Below are positions 22,711 to 34,021 of a stretch of 64,000 nt of DNA, one piece after another (the stretch's first letter is position 1; each line of letters begins with the position of its first letter). The notes below the pieces were generated by a model. That model saw nothing but the letters and a program-made list of their open reading frames with translations. It was not told the origin of the DNA and did no database searches. A program made the translations under genes and the position numbers. Origin of the DNA: Capitulum mitella (taxonomy: Eukaryota; Arthropoda; Thecostraca; Pollicipedomorpha; Pollicipedidae); assembly GCA_030062745.1 (NCBI GenBank), contig CP099839.1:31219904-31283903 (forward strand). Direction: 5' to 3'.

Positions 22711-23910
22711 TTAAACCCTATCGTAAGAGGGCTGAATCCGCCCCCATTGCGTTTTTCATTTCCGAATTACATGATTTTGACGCAGCTTCACGACATTTGG
22801 TGACTTTTCCTAGCTATTTTTTCTACGTGCTGTGGCAGAATTTCGAAATTCTGTTTTTCTGAGGGGCGAAGCCAGGCAACGTTTTTGGAAGGCATCTCAG
22901 GTCATTTTTGGCGTTGTTCAGGGTAAAAGGAAAGTGACTGCTAAAAATGGCATTTTTAAGATAAAACTTAAAACTTTATATTGGTGTATAGTTAAATAGT
23001 TGGGCAATGTGCAAATAGAATGTCATTCATTTGAGGTCATTTGACAAGGTCAGGTCAAAGTTAAAATCCAAATAGGCCTTTACAGTAATAATTTTGGCGC
23101 TATTTTTTGAATGCAAAACCCGGAATACATATGACGTAGAAGGGTGTTCTCTACTTGTGTATCAAGTTTCAGCCTGATGTCAGGCCGGGTCACGGAGCTA
23201 TGACCTAAAATGTCAGTGCGCGGACTGTATATCACAACAGCCGCAACATGGAATTTTTGCAATGGAGTGAATTCCAATGATTGAAAACATTTACAGATAA
23301 TATTAAATGCACACGAGATCATTTCAAGCGACCCCAAGGTAACTGGAGGTCATTTAAGGTCAAAGGTCACAAGTTGGTCTGAAGAGCATGTGACCATAAC
23401 AGCTCCCTCTTTTTCATGTCCCTGACACCGCCTATGCTAGCATTATACGAACATTGTAATACGATTTGTACTTCTTTAGCATAATAGGACTAGCAGAAGC
23501 CAAAAAAGTGCTTTTACCTTTTTGGTTCATTCGACTGGTTAAAAACTAATCATCCTGTTTTTGAAACCCTTTGAGCGCCTATGAATTTTCCCCAAAATTT
23601 CACATATGTGTACCAATGGTAAAAGTCTCATCCATAATCTTTCGATTCATGTCAATTTCATCGAAATCGGTCCATCAAGAACGGAGTTATAAAAGGTAAA
23701 AAAGTACCCCCGGTTTTGATATTTTTGCTCTTCTGTATCACCCTTCGAAAATTTTGGAAGGTTTTGTAAGTGTAGTTTAACTCATGGCAAATCAGTTGCC
23801 GTTTGTTGCGATGAAATCGGATGTGTAGTTCTCGAGATCTCAGCGGGGACCGAGTCCGCCCCCCTGCCGGGAATCGGCCATACCGTCTAGCCCTCCGGGA
23901 GTAGGGTTAA
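22711..23910 (+). mobile_element. Family 1 TTAA element, copy B
   Basis: 1200 bp from TTAAACCCTATCG to GGGAGTAGGGTTAA. Ends are inverted and both carry TTAA, the target site of piggyBac-type elements. Its right third holds a perfect direct repeat AGGTCAAAGGTCA (DR1) at 23357-23369. No open frame of note, so it is non-autonomous. Confidence 0.8.
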
Positions 23911-24638
23911 GTGGTCCACAAACATTTCAGTGGGTCCTCTAGATGAATTGAAATAGACTTTCGGGAGTTCCTCTCCTTGAATTGATATAAAGCGTCCGTT
24001 AGAGTTTTTCTGTGGGCCTCTCAAGTTTTACGGTGCCCGTCATATTTTCAAAGAGCCCATGAAACATTTACTCGTGGTGGCTCTGAAAATATCAAGGGCA
24101 TTTCAAATAAGTTTAAGGAGGAGCCCTGGCACGCCACCGTGGTCCCTTCCTTTCTTTAAGGATCCATCGAGTTTGTGTGGAACCTGAAGTCTTCCGAGAA
24201 GCCATTAATGTATTCGGAGGGCGCCTCAGACGTTTCCTCCTTCGATTAAAAACTATCCTGAATATTTCAGAAACCCTTCATAATGCGAACTGGCCTTTGA
24301 AATGTTTGAGGGCCATACAGAAACTCCAATGAGCCCTCGAAGAGATTCAGTGAGGGTCCCTTAAATTTTAGGGGGCCACCTTGGATTAATCTACAGGCCC
24401 CTTAGAGTTTTTCTGTGGTCTTTTCTTTTGTCTGTTGATCTTTTCAGGGAGTCCTTGATATTTTCAAACGGGCCTCAAGTATTTTCTCGTCCGGTGTATC
24501 CCTTCGATGCCTCAGGTGCCCTCTTAAAATATCAAGGCCCTGCAAATGGATTCAAAGATTTTGTTGCAAGCAGTTTGAAGCAATTTTATTTCAATGGAAT
24601 TCTTTAACCCTTAGGTAGGGATCCCCCCTTGAACTCGT
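23911..24638. repeat. Degenerate satellite rich in GGGCCC-type words
   Basis: Same style as 18830-19074: repeated GTGGGTCCTCTAGATGAATT, GGGCCTCTCAAGTTTT, GGCCCCTTAGAGTTTTTCTGTGG and similar words at irregular spacing of about 35-45 bp. The two blocks lie outside the A-ii-B element cluster on either side, so the cluster may have inserted into one array. Confidence 0.5.
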
Positions 24639-24805
24639 TTAACCCGCGCACGACCGTCGGTCGGCGACGATCACGCTCGAATGGGGGTGGGCGGTTGACC
24701 GCCCCCTTCTAACTCACGAACGGTTGGTCGTACGATAAAAATAAGCACACCGTTGGAAAGCTTGTGACCAGTAGAGCTCGAAGCTGGTCTCTTTTCGTCC
24801 ATGGA
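24639..24805 (-). mobile_element. Family 2 TTAA element, copy iii, truncated
   Basis: TTAA at 24639-24642 followed by CCCGCGCACGACCGTCGG, the conserved family 2 end, inverted. It keeps ACTCACGAACGGTTGGTCGT and the AGCTCGAAGCTGGTCTC segment, then stops after about 165 bp. Confidence 0.75.
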
Positions 24806-27563
24806 GTATGCTGTTGGGCTCTCGAGTTTTTTATGGTGCCTGCACTGTTTCTAGAAAGCCTCCAGACTTCTAGGAGAGGATTCTCTTAACCAGACAAGGA
24901 AATGTTTCTGTGACTTGGATTTGGTTACTGACTAGAACCACCCTTTGAAAAAGCTGCAGAATATTTCATCAAATTTAAATGTCATTTCAGTCATGGGCTG
25001 CGGCATACTGTTGTGGGATCCACTTAAAGATTGGAGGACTGAAATCACCATTGGGGGAGGGGGCCGAAATGAACAATGAGGGGAGGTGCGCGCACCCCCT
25101 CAGAAAAATTTAAAATGAAGTCCCTGTCCATGTTTAGAACACTAGGGATACTTGATAAGAACATGTTTTCTTTCCCATAACTAAGTTTTCTATTGAGAAA
25201 GCTGGCCTGGATTATCCAAATTTACTGCTCTGGCCACTGGAGCCCCATTAACGGTAGAGCTCCAACTTTTTCTGGATCTAAATGGTCAGGCATCCTGCCA
25301 GGGGTCAACCTGCCTACATTGCCATTGAATTGTTCTGATGGTCGCCTAGTTACGCCGCTGCGATGCCCGGCTCTGGCATCCGGCAGCCGTTCCTGGGCAG
25401 AGATGCATTTCCTGTCAAGGGCTGCCCGGCTGGAAACGTAGCTTGGAAAGGCCCCAATGTCCACTGACCTTTCCAGGTCATTGGACATTGGGGCCGTTTA
25501 AAACATGCCAGGGGCCCGGCCCAGGGGATTCCCTTTCCGGATTAGGTTTTTTGGCTTACGTTGCGTCACTGGGGCTCCCTTTCGTACACACCTCCACCAT
25601 CACCTACACACCTACACACCTACACCATTGATGGCATGAGGACCTTTTTCTGCTCCTTTGTAGAGGAGCATCCTTTCCGGTATTCGCCTTTTGAATAGGT
25701 ACATGCCGGGGTACTCACCTTTCCCGATCGTAGGGCATCCCGTTATCTGCCAGAGGGGCCTTTGCCCGAGGTCTGGGTCTTGCTGCCTGAGGTCTTCATC
25801 TGAATTTACTTCAATACGACGTTATTCAAAGGTGGCCACGTAAGTGGCCTGCAGGTATCCACAAACAGCGCGATCAGGTACTCGCACGCTTGTCGGTTGA
25901 CCTGTTCCGCCACGCTTCTCCAATTAGGGCCACACCCAGGTGTACAAAATTAGACGTTAAAATAATTTGCAAGCATGAGACGTACCTGCAATTTCCTTGA
26001 TAACTTACGTTAGGGCATGCGTTTCTAGAATTCCGAAACATGGCATGAGGGAGGGATTTGAGTCTTCTCCCTTTTTGGGTGAGCCTGTGCCTCCGGTTAG
26101 AAATGGGCCCTGTCGCCTCACGTCAGCCTGGTCGTTAGTGTGACGTTTGGTATGACGCGATCAGTGGTCTCAAACGCTCTGTCCTGGCGTTTCCAGTTGG
26201 ATGAAGGTTCGAAGCATTGTTTGTTAAGGGGCGTATCGTAAGTATACGTTCGGATTTGATCGAACGTTTTTAAGAAACCGACTCTTACGCTCAAACGACG
26301 ATATACATATTTTCATCAACGTGAAGCCCCAATCGTTAAAATTATCAAAAAATAAGACAAGCAGAGCTTGACGTCAACGTCAATATATCGTAATGTACCA
26401 GCACTGAGAAGTATGGGGAAAGCGGGCTGAATGGTGTTTTACTATCAAACCGGATGTCAGATATCCCAGAGAGGAAAAATATCCGAATGACAGGATGCTG
26501 CGGCTCGTATACTAATGGAAGTAGGACATGGCGTCATTTAACTTTAAGGGAAGGCATGGGGGTGATTCATCACTGAGTTTTTGTCAAAAACAGCTGGTGG
26601 AATTTTATGCTTAAATGTCTAACACGTTGTTCATGACAACGGACGATGTTTCATGCACTTTCGGGCCCCTCAAACTGCGCATTTCATATTCAGGTAAAAC
26701 GATTCCTCCATGCAGGCTGATATTAGCTGGACAACTCCTTATTTGAAGTCGTCATTTTGCACACGAATGGAAGGTTTATTTATTGTTTTTTACATTCTGC
26801 CTCTCGCTTGGGAAAATGTATTGAGCTGTATTTACCCTGGGATAGATCATATGCACATCATGACTTTGAGTTGATTTGCCTCAAAGCCCTGTCCGCCAAA
26901 ATTCATTGGCTGAGTAAATGCCCTTTAGATGTGACACGCAGTGGATTTGGGCAAAATTTGCATCCCATCCCGGCGTGAGGTTTTCCGTGGAAGTCGCGAA
27001 AGATTCTGACTTTGGACCTTGAAAGTCCCAAACGCCAGTATTCTGTTTAGTTACCTGTATGTTTCATCTATTCTGAAAGAACTTTCGTCTTGCATTTGTT
27101 ACGGTGTCCTGTATATTAGGAAACGCTGGCAGGCCCGTAGCATGGCAAACCACGTGAAAATGAAAGTCCGATTGATGGAGGACAGCCATCAACAAGAGAT
27201 CTTAAAAGACGGAATGCACTACTGAAAAAGCTATTTGCCATCCACTTGACGGTTCATTCTGCAAAAGTGATTCATTACAGTTGATTCCTTTCCTTCCAAC
27301 ACCGGAAAAAACTGTTTCCGTAAACAATGTATTAGACGCAACTTACCCTGTGTCAAACTGCCTTTGTCCCACATGGTGCAATAAAACACGTCTAGCTTTC
27401 AATGACTTCCTATGCAATGCAATCGTCAATCTGCACTATATGTTGCCACTGGCCAAACGTCATCAAAAAAATGACGTCAACCACAACACATCAGCAGACA
27501 GGCAACAGCACGCTTCCATCAACGGCCTGGCGCCCGTGCAACATGCGACGCTACCACATCCCA
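24806..27563. other. Intergenic, no gene recognised
   Basis: About 2.7 kb without a convincing gene. It contains a strong hairpin at 25450-25495 and a short ACACCTACACC run near 25590-25626. The AATAAA-complement TTTATT at 26775-26780 might serve OXSM but is 790 bp beyond its stop codon. Confidence 0.4.
25450..25495. repeat. 46-bp near-perfect hairpin enclosing an everted AGGTCA repeat
   Basis: Arms GGCCCCAATGTCCA and TGGACATTGGGGCC are perfect inverses. Inside them TGACCT-TTCC-AGGTCA extends the stem, giving 21 paired positions with one mismatch (25464/25481) and a 4-nt loop. Such a perfect short palindrome is unlikely by chance. Confidence 0.9.
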
Positions 27564-28523
27564 TCAATCGACAAACTCGGCAAAGCACAGGCTGGTATTG
27601 GTTCCTCCGAAGCCGAACGAGTTTTTGAGCGCCACCCTGCGGCCAGTGGCGGTCTCCCACTTGGCCGGCCGCGCCGCCACCAGTCGCACGCCGTCCACCG
27701 GCTCCGGGTTCTCCAGGTTAGCGGTGGGCGGCACCAGGCCGTGCCGACACGACAGCGCTGTCACCGCCGCTTCCACGCTGCCAGCGGCGGCGATCAGGTG
27801 GCCCAGCGCGCCCTTGCACGACGTGACCAGCGGCCGAGAGCCGGACAGCAGCGCCGTCACGGCCAGCAGTTCGGCCCGGTCGCCCAGCGGCGTGCCCGTG
27901 GCATGAGCGTTCACGTGCGTCACGTGTGCCGCGTCCATGCCTGCGTCGCGCAGTGCAGCGGCCATGGCGCGGCGCGCACCGTCGCCGTCCGCGCGCGGTG
28001 CCGTGGCGTGCGCAGCGTCGCACGAGAGGCCACAGCCGAGCAGTTCGGCGAGCACGGGCGCGCCGCGCCGGCGCGCGTGCTCCAGCGTCTCGAGCAACAG
28101 TACGCCAGCGCCCTCGGCCAGCACGAAGCCGTCGCGCGCCCCGTCGAACGGCCGGGACGCGCGCGCCGGCGCCTCGTTGAAGCGCACGCTGATCGCACGC
28201 ATCTGGGCAAACGCAGCCACGGCCAGCGGCGAGACGCCGGCGTCGGCGCCGCCGCAGAAGGCCGCGTCGGCGGCGCCGGCGCGAAGCAGTCGCAGCGCGT
28301 CACCGACGGCGTGCGCACCCGTAGCGCAGGCCGTGCTGGTCGCGTGGCAAGGGCCGCGGCACCGCAGTCGGATCGCCACCTCGCCGGCCGGCATGTTGTG
28401 CAGGATGCGCGCGGCAAAGTGCGGCGACACGCCGCGCGGGCCGCGCTTCCGCAGCCGGCGCGCCGACTCCGCGATGTCCTCCAGCTCGAGTGACGCCATG
28501 CCGATGCAGACGGCGGTACGGAC
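27564..28523 (-). CDS. OXSM: OXSM exon 3: mitochondrial 3-oxoacyl-ACP synthase, catalytic part
   Basis: Condensing enzyme of mitochondrial fatty-acid synthesis: it extends acyl-ACP with malonyl-ACP in the matrix, the pathway that feeds lipoate synthesis. This exon gives 319 residues plus stop, starts in phase 0 after a TTTTGTAG acceptor (AG at 28525-28524) and is very GC-rich. All KAS II catalytic residues are present. In the joined 432-residue protein they are the nucleophile Cys179 in STACATGAH, His320 in HVNAHATGTPLGD, Lys350 in SCKGALGHL and His355, and the NSFGFGGTN glycine loop lies near the end. Human OXSM is of similar size (about 459 residues). The long plus-strand open frames over this exon are antisense shadows caused by GC-richness. 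Confidence 0.95.
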   Translation of the reverse strand, partial: VRTAVCIGMASLELEDIAESARRLRKRGPRGVSPHFAARILHNMPAGEVAIRLRCRGPCHATSTACATGAHAVGDALRLLRAGAADAAFCGGADAGVSPLAVAAFAQMRAISVRFNEAPARASRPFDGARDGFVLAEGAGVLLLETLEHARRRGAPVLAELLGCGLSCDAAHATAPRADGDGARRAMAAALRDAGMDAAHVTHVNAHATGTPLGDRAELLAVTALLSGSRPLVTSCKGALGHLIAAAGSVEAAVTALSCRHGLVPPTANLENPEPVDGVRLVAARPAKWETATGRRVALKNSFGFGGTNTSLCFAEFVD

Positions 28524-28660
28524 CTACAAAACGAAGGGGCTCCGTGTTGCTGGTACCGAGCACAGAACCGTAGCATGGGTAGCACGTGGAATGGCGCTAC
28601 GCAGAGCCCATTTTCTCAGCGATACTTTGCTGTGACACGGCAACCTATGACGTCATCCAA

Positions 28661-28691
28661 CAGCCAGCCTTTCACGCTGAAAGGCTGGCTG
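28661..28691. repeat. Perfect 14-bp hairpin with 3-nt loop
   Basis: CAGCCAGCCTTTCA, loop CGC, then the exact inverse TGAAAGGCTGGCTG. It lies in OXSM intron 2, about 140 bp from the exon 3 acceptor. It could fold in the pre-mRNA. Confidence 0.9.
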
Positions 28692-30138
28692 AAGACGCCA
28701 AAACCTGCACGATCGGCCCGTTCCCAAATTAGATCTGTCGTCCCGACGTCTGCCACCCTAACTGTTCGCCTTACGCGCCCTCTATCATGACAACAGTTGA
28801 CGGGAAAGCCACATTAAATGGTTGGTAAACGGAACCCATCATTCATTTCAGATTTCAGCGAAGGGCTGTTGGACCTTAAGAGTGGAGAACGACGGGAACT
28901 TTTTGTGTGGGGCAGGTATATAGAAACTTTTGAACGACACAAAATACATGTTTTTTTGAAAGTCGTAGACATTTTCGGACCAGCTTGGTGTTGCCAATCC
29001 TGCGATCGTCTGCCTGGTCGACCACGTCGCTTAAGCAAACGGTATATTTTGGACACTCTGAATGAGCAGTGGGGTTTCACGGGTTTTCCGACACAGGCGC
29101 CCCAGGCTCTTCCCTGTCTATAATGAAAATAGCCCATGATACTCCATTTTTGTGACTTTCTGTCAGTAATTTCGGTCTCGGACCGGTGGACGAAGCTATC
29201 GCATAAAATATCTATCACCTTCGCCGATTTCCCATTAACCCCGGAGTAATTCGTGCCGTCGACGCGGTGTTTCTCGTTTCTAGTTCAGCTCGAGTGATAA
29301 AAGAAAAACAGTCGCTTTGCTTTCTGTGTTCTCTATTTTCCGATATAAAGTTTTACCACAGGTATCTGGCCAGACTGTGATCTATGCAATGTCACGTTGA
29401 CACCGAAATCTATATTATTTCCATAAAACTTCACTGTGAGACCTACACTTTATTCATCACAGTTTGAACACAAAAAATTGATTCTAGTTTCATGTCTTCC
29501 ATATTCTTGGTCTGGTTTCCCCAATCCACAATCAGTCCTGTACAGTTCGCTGCAGAAGTAGCACACCTGTTAAATTAGGTGACCACAATGTGGCACAATC
29601 GCGGAGTTTCTTCCGTTTTACCGCTGTGCCTATATGTTGCACGCTATCATGATGTGGAGCTCGCACACCCCATCAGATTTTGTCATGAAAAGACGACTGT
29701 AAACAATAATGGTGGCAAACGTTGTACTCGAGAACCCGATGTCTGTACCCAACCTGGGCCCCAACAATTCGACTGGGTCTAGTTGTGAAGATTAGGTTGT
29801 AAAAATTAGGCTATGGGTTTGCAGAACGTCTCATTCACAAGAATAATGCATTACATCGGAAGTCCGGAGCTTGGCACAACGGAGCAACGATATCGTTCGT
29901 TACCAGTCATCAGCGGGGGCTGCTGATGGTGGCTGCGTAACATGGCCACATGCCATCAGCGGAGGCTGCTGATAGTCGCTGCGTAATATGGCCACATGGT
30001 AGGAACCAGAGTAAGAGATCCCGTCCTGTATAATCTCATCTTTCGTATGAGACTTTAAGCTACAAACTTTTGAAAGCTGCCGATGGGAGCCCTTCAGTAC
30101 TTCACCCACTTGGGAAAGAGTTGATCCTTTCTCGTGGC

Positions 30139-31347
30139 TTAACCCTATTCCCGGAGGGCTAGACAGTATGGCCGATTCCCGGCACGGGGGGGCGGATTCG
30201 ACCCCCCCAGATCTCGAGAAGTACACACCCGATTTCATGGCAACAAACGGCAATCAATTCGTCATGACGTAAACTACACTTTTAAAGAAAGTAAGTTTTC
30301 AAAATTTTTAAAGGGGTGGATACGGGAGGGCAAAAATATCAAAATGGGGGGTACTTTTGGACTTCTTATAACTCCGTTGTTTATGGACCGATTTCGATTA
30401 AACTGACATGAATCGAGAGATTATGGATGGGACTCATACCTTTGGCACGCAAATTTAAAATTTTGAGAAAATTCATGGGCGTTCACAGGGTTTTAAAAAT
30501 AGCAGGGATAGTTTTTCAACAACTGAATGAACAAAAAAGTAAAAACACTTTTTTGGCTTCTGCTAGTCATGTCATGCTAAAGAAGTACAAATCGCATTAC
30601 AATGATTTTATTATGTTAGCATAGGCGGTGCTAGGGACATGAACAAGGGGAAACTGGCATGGTCGCATGCTCTTCAGATGAACTTGTGACTTTTGATCTT
30701 TAATGACCTCCGGTGACATTGGAGTCACTTGGAATGATCTCGTGTGCATTTAATATTATCTGTAAACGTTTTCAATCATTTGAATTCTATCTATTTCAAA
30801 AATTCCATTTTACGGTTATTGTGATATAGGGTATCCGCACTGACATTTTAGACGATAGTTCCGTGACCCGAACTGATATTAAGCTGAAACTTAATACACA
30901 AGTAGAGGACACCCTTCTACGTCGTGTATATTCTGGGTTTTGCATTTGAAAAAATAACGCCGAAATCATTACTATAAAACCAAACTCCGACTTTTGACCT
31001 TCACCTGTCCTTCTAAAGTGACCTCAGATGAACAAAACTGTATTCACATGTTGCCCACCTATTTAGCTATATATCCATATGAAGTTTTAAGTTCTCTCTT
31101 AAAAACACCTTTTTGCCAGGCATTTTCCTTTTACCCTTAACCGGGCCAAAAATTGCCTGAGGTGCCTCTCAAAAACGTCGCCTGGCTCCGCTCCTGAGCA
31201 AAATAGAAATTCGAAATTTTGCATAGTACGTAGAAAGAATAGCTAGGAAAAGTCACCATGTTTAATGAAGCTGCGTCAGAAACCCTGAAACTGGCAAGCA
31301 AAAAACCCGAGGGGAGATTCAGCCCCCCTGCAGGGAATAGGGTTTAA
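30139..31347 (-). mobile_element. Family 1 TTAA element, copy E
   Basis: 1209 bp, starting TTAACCCTATTCCCGGAGGG and ending GCAGGGAATAGGGTTTAA, so both termini and the TTAA sites are visible. It is inverted relative to copies B, C and D. It lies in OXSM intron 2. Its DR1-like site near 30690 has decayed. No coding capacity. Confidence 0.85.
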
Positions 31348-31389
31348 GTCAACAGTCAACGGCTGCAAACTCTGGCCCAATGTCGAGAG

Positions 31390-32520
31390 CCACATGGAGG
31401 CTTGAGCGCGGCACAGGTCATGCGGCGCTTGGACTAGAGCGTCCGCATCATGTTTAAGCTGCCACTGCGGTATCTGGGAAGATATCGCAAAATCGTTATA
31501 CAGCAAGTGCAAGAAGTCGTGTCTCGTCTGGACACGACGCGTCCACGTCGGCGCAGCGGACCAGATTTTGACGAAGCCTTCCTGCAACTTAAAGCGGAAA
31601 GTATGCTCAAATGAGCCACAAAGCAGCTGACATCATCTAACTTTATCGGAGACGATTACAAGGAGCTCAATGAGCCAACAGCGGTGTAAGTGAGCGGTGA
31701 CGTACTCGGCGGGAGGAAGCTTCGCAGACCTGATGCAATGCACGATTAAAGGTTCATGTCAGACGCCTTGTACTTCCGGAAGATGGCGATGCTGTCAGAA
31801 CAGAACAAAATGGACTAAAAGATCGAAGAGGAGATCCGGACCATGGCAACGTTTCCATGGACCGCACTTCCTGCGACTCGCACTGGCGAGATCTGCCCCG
31901 ATCGACGATTTGGCCTACTTCCATGATATGATCGACGATTTGGCCTACTTCCATGATATGACCGACGATTTGGGCTATTTCCATGACATGCAGCGTCTAG
32001 AGGAAATCGCCGCGTACAAAGACACTGCAGAGGCCGTCACCGAGTCCATCTATCCAACGTCACACCACCTAAATGGACCCAGCGCCTGCTGCCTTCGCGC
32101 TCTTCGACGAAAAGCCGCCATCAGCTGAACGCCAGGAAATGGTTGCCACCCTGGTGAACATTCCGAGGCCATCCGCGATACTACCGGCCAAGCCAGAAGA
32201 CATCAAGGACGGCAAGAGCAGTGACCTGAAATCACTGCTAGGCGGTAAATCTCGACTGCTTTTCAACCGTCCTCAAGACGGCGCCAAGTGGTTGCAGGGA
32301 CCGATAAGCTAGTGGAAGAAAAACGATGGCTGCGGGAGAATGTCGGAGTGCACGCGCCAGCTAGCGGTGGTGAACGATGGGGCCCAACGAGGTATCAGGC
32401 TACTGCAGGATCTGATAGACAGGATCCAGGATGAAGGACAGTTCGAAGACTGGCCCACGTCGTGGAATGGCACAGAAAATCACATGGCTATACCAAAGAA
32501 AGCTACATGGACCTGTAACT
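31390..32520 (+). pseudogene. Decayed coding-like segment of unknown origin
   Basis: Protein-like stretches with even amino-acid composition appear in shifting frames on the plus strand. One at 31450-31614 opens with MFKLPLRYLGRYRKIVIQQV and runs 54 codons to TGA. Another at about 31757-31899 has frequent Glu and Lys and one internal stop. A third at 32073-32312 reads PAAFALFDEKPPSAERQEMV and onwards. A perfect-looking 30-bp repeat at 31901-31990 lies between them. I do not recognise a family. It may be a dead retroelement or a duplicated gene fragment; the several frame changes argue against a live gene. Confidence 0.35.
31901..31990. repeat. 30-bp tandem repeat, three in-frame copies
   Basis: Units ATCGACGATTTGGCCTACTT plus ten bases start at 31901, 31931 and 31961. 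In the plus frame each encodes the decapeptide IDDLAYFHDM or a close variant. The third copy has four changes. Confidence 0.9.
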
Positions 32521-32948
32521 AAACTGACACAGTGTGTTGCGCTATCCTAAGTGATCAAGAGCGTTGTGCCGTGATGTGCGGTTGTGCTTAGAAGGCTACA
32601 TGGAACTGCAATCTTCTGTCGGCATCATGTGCTGTGATGGCAGAGTTCACGAGAGCCGTACCGTACTGTGCGTTCGTGTTAACATTTGTGCAACACATTG
32701 GAAATGAAGTTGCCGGCTCGCTTTCTGGTGGGTTAAGAATAGTTCCAATACATTTGCAACCAATGGTACAGGAGCTGGAAGATACTAGCTTGTGCGGGAC
32801 TGGAACGCGATAAGAGCCATATAGGGTACGTGCGCTGGGTAGTGGATTAGTGGGCACGTAAAGCGTAACGCGGTAGACGGTAAAAAGCAAACTTGTGCAT
32901 AATTTGCGGGTGTCGAACTGCCCTAATGCGCCATGTCTGACCAAATTA

Positions 32949-32954
32949 TGTATG

Positions 32955-33015
<61 letters not shown>
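32949..33015. repeat. TA microsatellite
   Basis: About 67 bp of TGTA then pure TA repeats inside OXSM intron 2. No other feature was noted in the adjacent 32521-32948. Confidence 0.95.
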
Positions 33016-33018
<3 letters not shown>

Positions 33019-33786
33019 CAAACGGAGAAGACGATAAGCAACGCAACTGTTTTTGTTTTACCGCTCTAGGTCAACTAAAAACTGAAAAACAAGGCGTCGA
33101 CAGTACGCATTATTCCAGGGCCAGTGGGAAACCGTCGCAATGAAGACATTTCAGGCGTTAACTTTATCCGATTCTCGGAGGCCGAAATCACCGACGGAAA
33201 GTCACAAAAATATAATAGCATGGGTTCGTCATAGAAAGGGAAGGGCCTGAGATGCATGTGCCCGGAAAGCTTTCGTCAAAAAGTGGGACACCCTAATGTA
33301 CAGGGAAAGGTAGTATGAGCTACGACCCTTTCCGTATCCCGTCTGGTAAGGTTCGTTCCATTGGTTTTAGCTTGGCTAGTTCGGCTAGTTCGCTGGTTTT
33401 AGCTCGACTGGGTTTACTTTGCTTTTGTTTACTTCTCTCCGGTTCGGATCAGTTTAGAGTTTAGTTGCGTTTGTTTCGATCCGTCCGGTTCTACCCGGTT
33501 CATGTTAGTTCAATGCATTCTGTGGATGGTCCACTCGAGTACGGCATGCGTCTCGCTGAGACTAATATGTTCCGACAGGCAACGGCATACTCCGTTTCGG
33601 CACATGGCCACGTAAGTCTACTGAAAGAGGGACATATCCCATTTTGAAAAATGACTGCCTATTCCCGGCCGATCTCTTGCATCCCGCCGTCCCCTTCCAC
33701 CATCACCAATAACACAATGCCTGGTTTCACATTAAGAACACTGTCAAACATCCTGCACTTCCATTCTGTACCTCATGTACGCCCAC

Positions 33787-34021
33787 CTGTTCTAGTTCGG
33801 TGCGCGGCCGCCAGCCGGCGCTGCTGGCGGCCTCCTCGGCGGCCACCAAGGCCAGGCAGGTGGCGCGGCTGAGCGCGCGGCGCTCGGAGGGCGCGAACCG
33901 GGCGGCCAGGTCCAGCTGGCCCGGCCGGCCGCCCTCCGGCACTAGGCCGGCCACACGGCTCGGCAGTCCGGCGTACTCCGAGCCGGTCAGCGCTGATGTG
34001 GCCACCTCACCGCGCAGTAGT
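33787..34021 (-). CDS. OXSM: OXSM exon 2
   Basis: 235 nt. One base completes the split Arg codon from exon 1 (AG + A), then 78 codons run LLRGEVATSALTGSEYAGLP and onward to TELEQ, followed by donor CAG/GTGGGC at 33787/33786. It joins exon 3 in phase 0 as TELEQ-VRTAVCIGM, matching the family's N-terminal KAS fold just before the first core strand. The acceptor (AG at 34023-34022) has only a mediocre pyrimidine tract, but the frame leaves no other choice. Very GC-rich like exon 3. Confidence 0.88.

Larger units (their letters stand above)
28524..33786 (-). other. OXSM intron 2 (5.3 kb) with inserted repeats
   Basis: Bounded by donor GTGGGC after 33787 and acceptor TTTTGTAG before 28523. It holds a perfect 31-bp hairpin (28661-28691), a family 1 element (30139-31347), a decayed coding-like segment (31390-32520) and a TA microsatellite (32949-33015). 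The parts at 28692-30138 and 33016-33786 show no recognised feature beyond a CGGCTAGTTCG duplication near 33375-33400. Confidence 0.85.

Noticed and set aside
27402-28493. Long plus-strand open frames (up to 363 codons) over 27402-28635
   Set aside because: They are antisense shadows of the GC-rich OXSM exon 3, whose minus-strand frame has all catalytic motifs.
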